58,577 nucleotides of DNA from a virus, in the IMG/VR virus record IMGVR_UViG_3300036851_000446, positions 1 through 58,577 of that record. The stretch is one strand, 5' to 3'. Positions within the stretch are counted from its first letter, which is position 1. The number at the start of each line of letters is the position of its first letter. A model generated the notes under the pieces. That model worked only from the letters and a program-made list of their open reading frames with translations. It did not search any database and was not told where the DNA came from. Made by a program: the position numbers and the translations under genes. Positions 14,254 through 21,349 of this stretch are shown piece by piece.

Positions 14254-14318
14254 GGTTCGGGCCGAAGCCTGCCGGTTACCTGGCATTGGACTCCGGTTGG
14301 TACTCACATGCCCGAGCC
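14254..14318 (+). ncRNA. Y-RNA-like element 1
   Basis: About 65 nt. The end helix pairs 14254-14262 (GGTTCGGGC) with 14310-14318 (GCCCGAGCC). An internal loop of CGAA facing ACTCACAT follows, then a second helix GCC-T-GCCGG/CCGGT-T-GGT with one U-U mismatch, and a short apical loop. The CCGAAG...GGTTA order is the Ro-binding signature of Y RNAs from bacteria and animals. It shares the linker ACAAGGTCT with element 2. Confidence 0.75.
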
Positions 14319-14333
14319 ACACAAGGTCTGTCC

Positions 14334-14403
14334 GTTGCGGGCCGAAGCGGTCTGGTTACCCACTCTTAATGGAACCTCCAGTCCGCACCCACATGCCCGC
14401 AAC
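14334..14403 (+). ncRNA. Y-RNA-like element 2
   Basis: About 70 nt. Perfect 9-bp end helix GTTGCGGGC/GCCCGCAAC, internal loop CGAA facing ACCCACAT, second helix GCGG-T-CTGG/CCAG-T-CCGC with the same U-U mismatch as element 1. Many helix bases differ from element 1 yet pairing is kept, which is evidence for selected structure. The apical hairpin CCA-CTCTTAA-TGG has the C-U-NNN-A-A form of an anticodon loop with CUU at the anticodon position. Confidence 0.78.
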
Positions 14404-14416
14404 ACAACAAGGTCTC

Positions 14417-14554
14417 GCGCTGCGGGCCGAAGCGATGCCGGTTACCACTTGTAATGGAGAGGCCCCGGGTTCGAATCCCGGTCGCTGCCCGAAAGGGTTG
14501 CGGTAGCTCAGCGGTAGAGCGCTTAACCCGGTTCGCACAACACGCCCGCAGCGC
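14417..14554 (+). ncRNA. YrlA-like Y RNA with permuted tRNA domain
   Basis: About 138 nt. Perfect 11-bp end helix (14417-14427 with 14544-14554), CGAA facing ACAACAC, then helix GCGA-GCC-GGTT/AACC-GGT-TCGC. Inside, in circularly permuted order, lies a full tRNA body. The anticodon-like loop CTTGTAA (14448-14454, UGU) with CCA/TGG stem comes first, then a 5-nt variable region, T stem CCGGG/CCCGG with loop TTCGAAT (14465-14481), acceptor-like helix 14482-14490/14495-14503 closed by GAAA, TA (U8-A9), and D stem GCTC/GAGC with loop AGCGGTA (14506-14520). This is the order seen in tRNA-mimicking YrlA RNAs. Confidence 0.85.
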
Positions 14555-14574
14555 TCAACCCCTTCGGAGCGCTC

Positions 14575-16155
14575 GTGAGCATCCTTGGCGACATCGGACC
14601 CCGCAGCACCCCGCAGACGGAGCGGGCCCACCCGGACCAGCGGGAGAACAACGCCGGCGGGTACTCCTTCACCGTCTCGGACTGGGATCGGCTCGCCCGG
14701 TTCCTCGTGCTCGGCGTCGACGCCGGCACCTACTACGTGCAGCCCCGCAAGCTCGCGGTCGACAATGCCGCTGTCGTGGTTCGCTGTCTCGACGCCGACC
14801 CTCGGCGGACCGTGGACCTGGCGGTCGCTGTGTCGACGGATGGCCGGGCGCCGAAGAACGACCCCGCCGTCTTCGTGCTGGCCATGGCCGCACGTCACTC
14901 GGACGTTTGGGCCCGGCGGTACGCGATGGACCATCTCGGCGATGTGTGTCGCATCGGGACGCACCTGTTCCACTTCGCCCAGTTCGTTCAGGCGCAGCGG
15001 GGTTGGGGTCGGCTGCTGCGCGACAGCATCGCCATCTGGTACGAGCGCGACGACCTCGACGGGCTCGCCTACCAGACCGTGAAGTACCGCCAGCGCGACG
15101 GCTGGACCCACCGGGACCTGCTGCGCAAGGCCCACCCCGCGGCGCCCACCGGCGGTCACAAGGCGCTGTACGACTTCATCTGCGGGCGCCCGGCCGAGAA
15201 CCTGCCCCGGATCGTCGAGGGCTACCTCAAGATGGTCGAGGCCAGCGACCCCGACGAGGCCGCCGCGCTTGTGCGCGAGTACAACCTGCCGTGGGAGACG
15301 GTCCCCTCAGACCTGCTCGACGCCACGGTGTGGGGAGCGCTGCTCGACTCGCATTCGCTGCCGCTCGGCGCGATGGTCCGCAACCTCGGCGTGATGACCA
15401 CCAAGGGCGTGCTCACCCAGGGGTCGAGCCGCACCGCGACGGTCACAGCGAAGCTCGCCGACGTGGAAGCGATCCGCAAGGCACGACTGCACCCGATCGC
15501 CATCCTCAACGCTCTCGTCACCTACAGCTCGGGTGCCGGGTTCCGCGGTGGGCTCACCTGGACGCCGGTCCCCCGCGTCGTCGACGCGTTGGACGCCGCG
15601 TTCTACACGGCGTTCGCCACGGTCGAGCCCGCGGGCAAGCGCACCGTCCTCGCCCTAGACGTGTCGGGGTCGATGCACGGCTATGAGGCAGTGCAGGGCT
15701 CGTCGTTCTCGGCCGCCCAGGGCGCCGCCGCGATGGCACTGGTGACCGCGGCGACCGAGCCCGAGACGATCCCTGTGGCGTTCTCGCACGAGATGATCCC
15801 GGTCGACGTGTCGCCCCGCCGCCGGCTCGACGACCAGATGCGGGCGCTGTCGGGCATCCCGTTCGGCCGAACCGACTGCTCGCTGCCGATGTTGTGGGCA
15901 CTCGAGAACAATGTGCAGGCCGACACCTTCGTCGTCTACACCGACTCGGAGACCTACGCCGGGCGGATGCACCCGCACCAGGCGCTCACCCAGTATCGGC
16001 AGCGGACCGGCATCGCCGCCCGGCTCATCGTCGTGGGGATGACCGCGGCCGAGTTCACCATCGCCGACCCCAGCGACCCGGGGATGTTGGACGTGGTCGG
16101 GTTCGATTCGGCTGCACCGGGGATCATGTCGGCGTTTTCGGCCGGCCGGTTCTAG
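14575..16155 (+). CDS. rsr: Ro60/Rsr protein (TROVE-VWA)
   Basis: 526 aa, close to human Ro60 (538). The N-terminal TROVE HEAT-repeat ring begins NAGGYSFTVSDWDRLARFLV then DAGTYYV, matching the GGY...RLxRFLxxG...GTYY block of Ro60. The C-terminal von Willebrand A domain has a full MIDAS: DVSGSM (362-367), the threonine in FGRTDCSLPM and YTDSETY. The ring binds misfolded or 3'-ended RNA and its outer surface binds Y RNA. Starts at GTG 14575 with GGAG five bases upstream. Three Y-RNA elements form its leader. In bacteria Rsr works with Y RNA and exonucleases in RNA decay and survival after stress. Confidence 0.95.
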   Translation: MSILGDIGPRSTPQTERAHPDQRENNAGGYSFTVSDWDRLARFLVLGVDAGTYYVQPRKLAVDNAAVVVRCLDADPRRTVDLAVAVSTDGRAPKNDPAVFVLAMAARHSDVWARRYAMDHLGDVCRIGTHLFHFAQFVQAQRGWGRLLRDSIAIWYERDDLDGLAYQTVKYRQRDGWTHRDLLRKAHPAAPTGGHKALYDFICGRPAENLPRIVEGYLKMVEASDPDEAAALVREYNLPWETVPSDLLDATVWGALLDSHSLPLGAMVRNLGVMTTKGVLTQGSSRTATVTAKLADVEAIRKARLHPIAILNALVTYSSGAGFRGGLTWTPVPRVVDALDAAFYTAFATVEPAGKRTVLALDVSGSMHGYEAVQGSSFSAAQGAAAMALVTAATEPETIPVAFSHEMIPVDVSPRRRLDDQMRALSGIPFGRTDCSLPMLWALENNVQADTFVVYTDSETYAGRMHPHQALTQYRQRTGIAARLIVVGMTAAEFTIADPSDPGMLDVVGFDSAAPGIMSAFSAGRF

Positions 16156-16370
16156 TGGTCGACCCCGAGCTTGCTCGCCGCATCGTGACAGCGGCCCGCA
16201 AGGGGCCCGAGTGGATCCGGCGCCGTGACGAGGCCATCGTCGAGGCGCTCGAAGCCGGCGGGTCACAACGCGAGGTGGCGCAGTTGGCCGGGCTGACACA
16301 GCCGGCGGTGTCCGGCATCCACCAACGGTGGCGCGAATCGCGGGCACCCAGCGGGGAGGACGAGCGGTGA
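16155..16370 (+). CDS. Small HTH protein, 71 aa
   Basis: GTG start overlaps the last base of the Ro60 stop. After a basic N-terminus (RRIVTAARKGPEWIRRRDEA) comes a clear helix-turn-helix: GSQREVAQLAGLTQPAVSGI then HQRWRES. It resembles the short Actinobacterial HTH_29-like or sigma region 4-like DNA-binding proteins. Co-transcribed with Ro60, so it may bind the palindrome in the promoter as an autoregulator. Confidence 0.75.
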   Translation: MVDPELARRIVTAARKGPEWIRRRDEAIVEALEAGGSQREVAQLAGLTQPAVSGIHQRWRESRAPSGEDER

Positions 16371-16735
16371 GCGCACTTCACGGCAAGGTCGAGCACGTGT
16401 CGGGCTACGACCCGCGCAGCGTCGTCATCGACCTGGACGACGGCGGCCACGACCTCAAGCCCGACGACGAGGTCGCCGTCCACGCGGTCAAACACGCTGG
16501 CGACGGCAGCAGCGAGATGTTCGACGAGGTGCTGGGCCGGATGCTGGGCGAGGCCTACGGCGGACGGCTCATCGAGCACCTGGAGACTCTTGAGGCCATC
16601 GTCCGGGACCTGGCCGTCCGGGACCCATACGTCGACGGCCATTGGTGCCGGCTCTGCGGTCGCAGCAATGGCCATGGCGACTCGTGCCCGTGGCGCCGCT
16701 CGGTCGACTGGATGGAAGCGAACGGCCGTGAGTGA
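16367..16735 (+). CDS. Hypothetical protein with Cys cluster, 122 aa
   Basis: GTG start in a GTGA overlap. N-terminal beta-rich part (HGKVEHVSGYDPRSVVIDLDD), a helical middle (MFDEVLGRMLGEAYGGRLIE), and a C-terminal CRLCGRSNGHGDSCPW cluster that probably binds zinc. No family recognised. Third gene of the Ro60 transcript. Confidence 0.65.
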   Translation: MSALHGKVEHVSGYDPRSVVIDLDDGGHDLKPDDEVAVHAVKHAGDGSSEMFDEVLGRMLGEAYGGRLIEHLETLEAIVRDLAVRDPYVDGHWCRLCGRSNGHGDSCPWRRSVDWMEANGRE

Positions 16736-16967
16736 CGGGACCCGGGGTCGGGTGTTGGCCGACACGCTCACGTCGTTCCTCGACGACGGCACCATCGACC
16801 GGTCGCAGGCCGACACTCACCAGGCGATCAGGTACACCCGACGGTCCCGTCGTTACCGGTGGGCGCTGCTCCGGAAGCGGATCGTGGAACGGTGGAGGGG
16901 GCAGGTCATCCTGAGCGCGAAGCGACCCCGAGCCGAAGCCCGGGGTCGCACGCTGGACGGCTGGTGA
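16728..16967 (+). CDS. Small basic protein, 79 aa
   Basis: GTG start overlapping the previous stop. VSDGTRGRVLADTLTSFLDD, then a strongly basic C-terminal half (YTRRSRRYRWALLRKRIVER; AKRPRAEARGR). Likely binds nucleic acid by charge. Last gene of the plus-strand accessory run; converges on the lysis genes. Confidence 0.6.
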   Translation: MSDGTRGRVLADTLTSFLDDGTIDRSQADTHQAIRYTRRSRRYRWALLRKRIVERWRGQVILSAKRPRAEARGRTLDGW

Positions 16968-16993
16968 TGAGCCCCCGTCCGAGAGCTTCGTAA

Positions 16994-17010
16994 CCTCTAG
17001 GGACTAGAGG
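16994..17010. terminator. Palindrome between convergent operons
   Basis: CCTCTAG-GGA-CTAGAGG, a perfect 7-bp stem with a 3-base loop, lies exactly in the 43-base gap between the last plus-strand gene (ends 16967) and the last late gene (ends 17011). The place fits a bidirectional terminator. There is no T-tract on either strand, so the strength is uncertain. Confidence 0.5.
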
Positions 17011-17178
17011 CTAGCTGGCCGGGGTGTTGCGGGCGGCGTACACCGCCCCGTAGGCGACGAGCACGGCGCCGACGATCACGCCGACCTCGGTGCCTTCGAT
17101 CTTGCCGTCCTCGAGCGCGGTGCCGACGGTGCCGAGCAACGCGATCAGCGCTGCGACGAACGCCTTGGCGGTAGTCAA
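17011..17178 (-). CDS. Small two-helix membrane protein (holin candidate)
   Basis: 55 aa from a TTG start with an excellent AAAGGAGGTG site five bases upstream, too short for many gene finders. Two transmembrane helices (KAFVAALIALLGTVGTAL; VGVIVGAVLVAYGAVYAA) flank a charged turn (EDGKIEGTE). Size, topology and place just after the endolysin genes suit a holin or one of the small Actinobacterial phage lysis membrane proteins. Confidence 0.65.
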   Translation of the reverse strand: MTTAKAFVAALIALLGTVGTALEDGKIEGTEVGVIVGAVLVAYGAVYAARNTPAS

Positions 17179-17249
17179 TTTGCACCTCCTTTGTTGTCGG
17201 GGGTTCGGTGGCCGGGCCGGCCTCACCGGACACGACCGGGCCACCGAGA

Positions 17250-17372
17250 TCACTTCTGCTTCGGGTTGTCCTTCGGCGGGTCGGTGGACTTGCCCAGCTT
17301 CTGGTTCTGCTGGTCCTTCCACGCCTGGTTCTGCGTGGTGGAACCGCTCTTGGGCGGCGGATCGTTGGCCAT
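17250..17372 (-). CDS. Tiny charged protein, 40 aa
   Basis: MANDPPPKSGSTTQNQAWKD, then a Lys/Gln/Pro-rich end (KSTDPPKDNPKQK). A clear AGGAG lies six bases before the ATG, which makes it a credible gene despite its length. Hydrophilic, probably disordered. Located between lysis membrane genes; function unknown. Confidence 0.55.
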   Translation of the reverse strand: MANDPPPKSGSTTQNQAWKDQQNQKLGKSTDPPKDNPKQK

Positions 17373-17422
17373 GACGTCTCCTGCTAGCCGGCTGCGGATT
17401 GGTACGAAATTTGTAGGACCGG

Positions 17423-17773
17423 TCACGGCGGTCCCTCCGCCCCCGGACGCAGCTCGATTGCTGGGACATCGAGGCCGGCGGCTTGCATCTGGCCGGCGAG
17501 GTAGACGATCCAGTCGGTGGCCAGCTCCTCGATCTGCTCGTGCTTCTCGTTGGTCTCCTCGAGCTCGGCGTTGCGGTCCTCCAACACGGCCCGGTCCTTG
17601 ACCGCCGAGTTGGTGTCGAGGGTGATCCGCACGATCCCACCCAACGTCGCCAACGTGAGCGTGATCGAGGCAGCGAACCCGACGGCGATCAGCTTGGCGA
17701 GGGACACGGACCGGCCGAGCGACACAGCGATGCGCTCACGGACCTCCGCTCCGGTGGGGTCAGTCGTGGCCAT
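17423..17773 (-). CDS. Membrane protein with coiled coil, lysis region
   Basis: 116 aa. One transmembrane helix at about residues 27-50 (LIAVGFAASITLTLATLGGIV), then a coiled coil (RAVLEDRNAELEETNEKHEQ). Similar single-span proteins are common after actinophage endolysins, where they act as holin partners or pinholin-like proteins. Assignment by position and topology only. Confidence 0.6.
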   Translation of the reverse strand: MATTDPTGAEVRERIAVSLGRSVSLAKLIAVGFAASITLTLATLGGIVRITLDTNSAVKDRAVLEDRNAELEETNEKHEQIEELATDWIVYLAGQMQAAGLDVPAIELRPGAEGPP

Positions 17774-18122
17774 TGACGATCCCCCTCAAACGCTCCACCT
17801 CACGCTCCAACGGCAACAACCGCTCGACCTCGGCCTCGAGCACGGCGACCCGCTCGCGGAGCTTGGCGTTGTCCTCCCGGAGCGTCGAGTTGTCCGACTC
17901 GACCCGCACCATCACCCGGTCGTAGGCGTCCCACAGCTTCCCCGCCTCCGACGTCGCGACGGTCCCCGACTCGCGGCGCCGACCCAACAGCCACGTCGCC
18001 AACGCGACGGCGCCGGTCCCCCCGCCCGCGGCGAGCGCCACCCACACCGGCTGCCACTGCACACCCAACACCAGGCTCGCCGCACCGACCAGCCCAGCGA
18101 CAAGGACCCGCCACACCGTCAA
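17760..18122 (-). CDS. Membrane protein with coiled coil, lysis region
   Basis: 120 aa. Two N-terminal hydrophobic segments (VWRVLVAGLVGAASLVLGV; WVALAAGGGTGAVALATWLL), then a long coiled coil (LREDNAKLRERVAVLEAEVE). Its GTGA-style overlap with the endolysin stop points to co-translation. Holin is plausible; the neighbouring gene is an equally good candidate. Confidence 0.6.
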   Translation of the reverse strand: MTVWRVLVAGLVGAASLVLGVQWQPVWVALAAGGGTGAVALATWLLGRRRESGTVATSEAGKLWDAYDRVMVRVESDNSTLREDNAKLRERVAVLEAEVERLLPLEREVERLRGIVNGHD

Positions 18123-18886
18123 CCCGTCGACGGGGCGTCGCGCTCGTCGAGGAACGCGGTCAGCTCGTCACGCAACTGGCCGTCGGTCGGGTTCTTCGCC
18201 GACGGCTTGCGCAGCGACCGCTGCAACGTCCCCGTGATCAGGTTCATCAACGTCTCACGCAGCTCACCGTGCTTGAGCGCCTCGTTCAGCTCGGCCTCGG
18301 TCATGTCGTCGTCCTCCTGGGGTGGGGTGGCGCCCATGCGCCGGGCGTACTCGGTCAAGAACTGGGCCCACGGGAACTCGGCGCCGGGGTCCGAACGTCG
18401 GGCGGGGTCACGCTCAGCGTGCGAGATGAACCCGGGGATGCGGGCTTCGGACTGGGCCCGGTTGATCCTGCGTGCCGGCACGGTGATGCCGTGGGTGGCC
18501 TTGACCCAGCGGGCGTAGCGGGCCGCAGCGGCCGCCAGCTGGCCGATGGCGCCGTCCCGCCACGCCTTGGGCGCGAGGGGCCACACGTCGGCCCTGGTGG
18601 CCACGGAGCCGCCCCAGGCGTGCGGATTGGACCCGGTGCCGTCCTGGTACGCCTCGCACGTGTAGGCCACCAGGTTGATGCACGAGTCGCTGTCGACGAG
18701 GTCGTGGTACGAGCCTGGCGTGGTGCGGGTGCGGATGAAGTTGGCGACAGCTTCGGCGCCACCGTCGAGGGCCACGAAGTCAGGGGTGTTCTCGGCGGTG
18801 TGCACACACATCACGCCACTCGGCTTCTCGCGGCGGGGGCAGCGGAACTGATCGCGGACCGGGGGGTGGTCGTCGAGCCAGGCCAT
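18119..18886 (-). CDS. Endolysin, N-acetylmuramoyl-L-alanine amidase
   Basis: 255 aa. Amidase_2/PGRP-type domain: VMCVHTAENTPDF (first zinc His about residue 29), SYHDLVDSDS, HAWGGS and HAERDPARRSDPG (about residues 160-172), which supply the zinc ligands and catalytic region. The last about 65 residues (after MTEAELNEALKHGE) are helical and charged, a possible wall-binding or oligomerisation part. Cuts the amide bond between muramic acid and L-Ala of the stem peptide. AGGAGG lies before the ATG. Followed directly by two membrane protein genes. Confidence 0.87.
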   Translation of the reverse strand: MAWLDDHPPVRDQFRCPRREKPSGVMCVHTAENTPDFVALDGGAEAVANFIRTRTTPGSYHDLVDSDSCINLVAYTCEAYQDGTGSNPHAWGGSVATRADVWPLAPKAWRDGAIGQLAAAAARYARWVKATHGITVPARRINRAQSEARIPGFISHAERDPARRSDPGAEFPWAQFLTEYARRMGATPPQEDDDMTEAELNEALKHGELRETLMNLITGTLQRSLRKPSAKNPTDGQLRDELTAFLDERDAPSTG

Positions 18887-18894
18887 GTTCCTCC

Positions 18895-20859
18895 TCAGGA
18901 GACGGCGGCCCAGAGGGCCAGGGCGAGCAGGGTGTTCGAGGCAGGGGTGAGCGACGCCGGGAGGGCGGTCTGGCCGGTGCCGGCGGTAGCGAACCGGGCT
19001 CGGGCAGCGGCGTTGCCGAGGTTGACGAAGCTGGCGCCGGCCTGGTTGTTGGCCCGGGCCAGCGACGGCCCGTTGCCGGCCGACACGTTGAACAGGAACG
19101 CGGCCCACACGAACCCGGGCCCGACCGTCACCGGGGTGATCGCCGTCGTTTTCAGGCCGGTCGAGTCGCTGGCCGTGGTGACGTCGACCGCGGCACCGAG
19201 CCGGGCCCCGGTGTGGTCGTAGAGCGCGACCTCGTTCTGCCCGGCTTGGGGGGTCCCGGCGTCGGTGACGACCGCCCACAGGATGTTGCTGACCAGCGCC
19301 GCCTCCCGCAGCAGGAGCTTGACGAGATAGATGGTCCCGTCGGTCAGCGCGGTCTGGCTGACCGCGAGCGCGGCGTCGTACGCCCACGACACGACCCCGG
19401 CGTCGGCCGGCGTGAACTGGCCGCGCCGGTAGGGGTCGAGGTCGTCGACCCGGGCGGCCACCAGCCCGCTCTCTTCGAGGGCGGCAGTGTCGTCGGTGAC
19501 CGGGCCTGGTGGCACCGCGTCGAGTGGGTCGAGGTTCGTGACCCGCAGGTCGTTGACCCGGATGACCCCGTCGTCGGCGAGATGGGCGATGAGGATCCCG
19601 ATCTTCCCGTCGGCCGGGGGCGGGCCACCGGACTCGGCCAGGGTGGCCGGGAGCGTGTTGGTCTCGGCGTAGTCGGGGTCGTCCCAGGTTGGCTCGTCCT
19701 GCCACGGCAGCCACTGCTTGAACACGATGGTGTCGCCGATGAGGCGCACGCCGACCTTGCGGCGCCCGGGGGTGAAGATGTGGTTGACCGTCCCCCCCGA
19801 CCACGACCCCGCCGTCGCGGAGGCGAACGTGAACGACGTGTCGTTGGGGACCGAGACGACGGTGACCTGACCGAACGCACCGACCCCCGACAGCGAGGCG
19901 AGGTCGCCACCGTCGAGGTGGTGCGGCAACTCGGTGCGCACCGTCACCGCCGCCCCGTCGCCGACCGCGGAGACCACGCCGGTGGGGAACCCGGTGACCG
20001 ACCCGGCGTCCTGGTTGATGTCGAGCAGCTCGGTGCCGTCGAACTCCCACACGCCTTGCAGGAGGTTGACGTTGACCCCGAAGATGATGTTCGACCATAC
20101 GATCACCGCGGTGTCGTCGTCGCCCCGCAGCGCTACGCCCGCCTGGCAGTTCCCCGCGGCGATCTCCCAGTCGAGGTACACCTCGCTGTCGGCGATGCCG
20201 TCGGTGTTCTGGAGGTAGTAGATGCGCCGGTCGTCGCCGCCGGGCTCCGGCGGCCCGTGGGTGGCGACACCGAACCCGTCGCTCGTCGTGAGCACCGGCG
20301 TGGAGTCCTCGGGATGCGACACCGGCACTTCGTCGAACCGGTCCCACCCGTCGGGGTCGATCCAGGTCACGAGCCGGGGCGCATCGAGCACATCGAGCCG
20401 GGTCTCGTGGTCTGCGGCGGTGGCTTCGAGCGTGACGATGTCGGCCTCGGCCACATCGAGGCGGGCGTCGAGGGCGACGACCGAGGCCTGTCCGGACACG
20501 ACGGTTACGGCGACGTCGACCGTGTCCACGGTGACCGTGAGGGCGAGGCTGGTGGGTGTGCCCGGCCGGGTGGACGGCGACCACGTGCCGATCAGCAGAT
20601 CGTTGGTGGCCCCTGCGGTGGTCTCGGTGAGCAACCACGCTGCCGGGACGTCGACCGCCGCTGTCTGCGCTTCGGTGGCCTCGATCGTCATCACGTCCCC
20701 GATGACAGCCAGCCCGAGAGCGAGACCGCCGAGGGTCGTGGTGAACGTGCGGCCGGCCAGGTCCCCGGTCGGCCACGTCAACTCGACCGACAGCGTGTTG
20801 CCGGGTCGGAATGAGACGTTCAAACCTTGGGGCCGGGCATCGGCTACGACGGCGGTCAT
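18895..20859 (-). CDS. Tail fibre or receptor-binding minor tail protein
   Basis: 654 aa. A BppU-like N-terminal beta domain (NVSFRPGNTLSVELTWPTGD) is followed by a short coiled coil (ARLDVAEADIVTLEATAADH, about 130-150) and then long beta-rich domains, including a lectin/concanavalin-like block (YYLQNTDGIADSEVYLDWEI). The C-terminus is a beta domain ending WAAVS. Last and most distal of the tail genes, just before the lysis genes, the usual place for receptor-binding proteins. Confidence 0.7.
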   Translation of the reverse strand: MTAVVADARPQGLNVSFRPGNTLSVELTWPTGDLAGRTFTTTLGGLALGLAVIGDVMTIEATEAQTAAVDVPAAWLLTETTAGATNDLLIGTWSPSTRPGTPTSLALTVTVDTVDVAVTVVSGQASVVALDARLDVAEADIVTLEATAADHETRLDVLDAPRLVTWIDPDGWDRFDEVPVSHPEDSTPVLTTSDGFGVATHGPPEPGGDDRRIYYLQNTDGIADSEVYLDWEIAAGNCQAGVALRGDDDTAVIVWSNIIFGVNVNLLQGVWEFDGTELLDINQDAGSVTGFPTGVVSAVGDGAAVTVRTELPHHLDGGDLASLSGVGAFGQVTVVSVPNDTSFTFASATAGSWSGGTVNHIFTPGRRKVGVRLIGDTIVFKQWLPWQDEPTWDDPDYAETNTLPATLAESGGPPPADGKIGILIAHLADDGVIRVNDLRVTNLDPLDAVPPGPVTDDTAALEESGLVAARVDDLDPYRRGQFTPADAGVVSWAYDAALAVSQTALTDGTIYLVKLLLREAALVSNILWAVVTDAGTPQAGQNEVALYDHTGARLGAAVDVTTASDSTGLKTTAITPVTVGPGFVWAAFLFNVSAGNGPSLARANNQAGASFVNLGNAAARARFATAGTGQTALPASLTPASNTLLALALWAAVS

Positions 20860-20868
20860 CGCGCTCTC

Positions 20869-21339
20869 CTAGTTGTCGGGTCTGACGATGACGACGCGGT
20901 TCGAGAAATGCCCGATGCCGCCACTGACCCTGTGCTCGAGCCGGACGTTGTAGGTGTCCCCGGCCACGAGCCCGTCGACCGGGACCGGGACACCCCACCG
21001 GAACCCGGTGTTGTTCACGTTGCCGACGTTGCGGTAGGCGTTCTTCGCGTCCGCCGCGACGATCGTCGACCCCGATCCGACGGTCCCACCGGTCCGCACG
21101 ACCGGGGCCACCACGACCGACGCGCTGGCAGTCTCGTTCCAACCCTCGGCGCCGAACAGGATCGTGACCCGCTCCGTGTACGGGGCGACGAACTCGACGC
21201 CGCAGTCGTTGTAGGTGCCGCCCGTCGTACCGACACCGAACGTGGTGTTCGTGGCCGTGTAAGCGTCGACCTGTTCGTCGTCGGCACGGGGCAGGAAATC
21301 GAGGGTGGTGAGCCGGTGACCGGCCGCGATGTCGGGCAT
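20869..21339 (-). CDS. Minor tail protein, 156 aa
   Basis: Begins MPDIAAGHRLTTLDFLPRAD; all-beta composition (EFVAPYTERVTILFGAEGW; TYNVRLEHRVSGGIGHFSNR). Resembles small beta-sandwich tail accessory proteins encoded between the large minor tail genes of actinophages. No catalytic motif. Confidence 0.65.
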   Translation of the reverse strand: MPDIAAGHRLTTLDFLPRADDEQVDAYTATNTTFGVGTTGGTYNDCGVEFVAPYTERVTILFGAEGWNETASASVVVAPVVRTGGTVGSGSTIVAADAKNAYRNVGNVNNTGFRWGVPVPVDGLVAGDTYNVRLEHRVSGGIGHFSNRVVIVRPDN

Positions 21340-21349
21340 TCCGTCTCCC

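Noticed and set aside
14460-14530. Two ordinary tRNA genes, since a T arm and a D arm are both seen
   Set aside because: The D arm comes after the T arm, no acceptor stem closes either one as a normal tRNA, and both sit inside one 11-bp closed Y-RNA stem.
16997-17233. A 78-aa minus-strand frame overlapping the holin-like gene
   Set aside because: Extremely Arg-rich; the TTG-started two-helix protein in another frame has a near-perfect ribosome site.
19213-20814. Long plus-strand frames opposite the tail genes (also 22325-23896 and 25492-26928)
   Set aside because: Composition is typical of antisense frames in GC-rich DNA (Arg, Gly, Val, His runs), they lack ribosome sites and known motifs, and they mirror strong genes.
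18119-21142. A 1007-aa minus-strand open frame
   Set aside because: Beyond the amidase start at 18886 it is arginine/histidine-rich shadow of the tail fibre gene in another frame.
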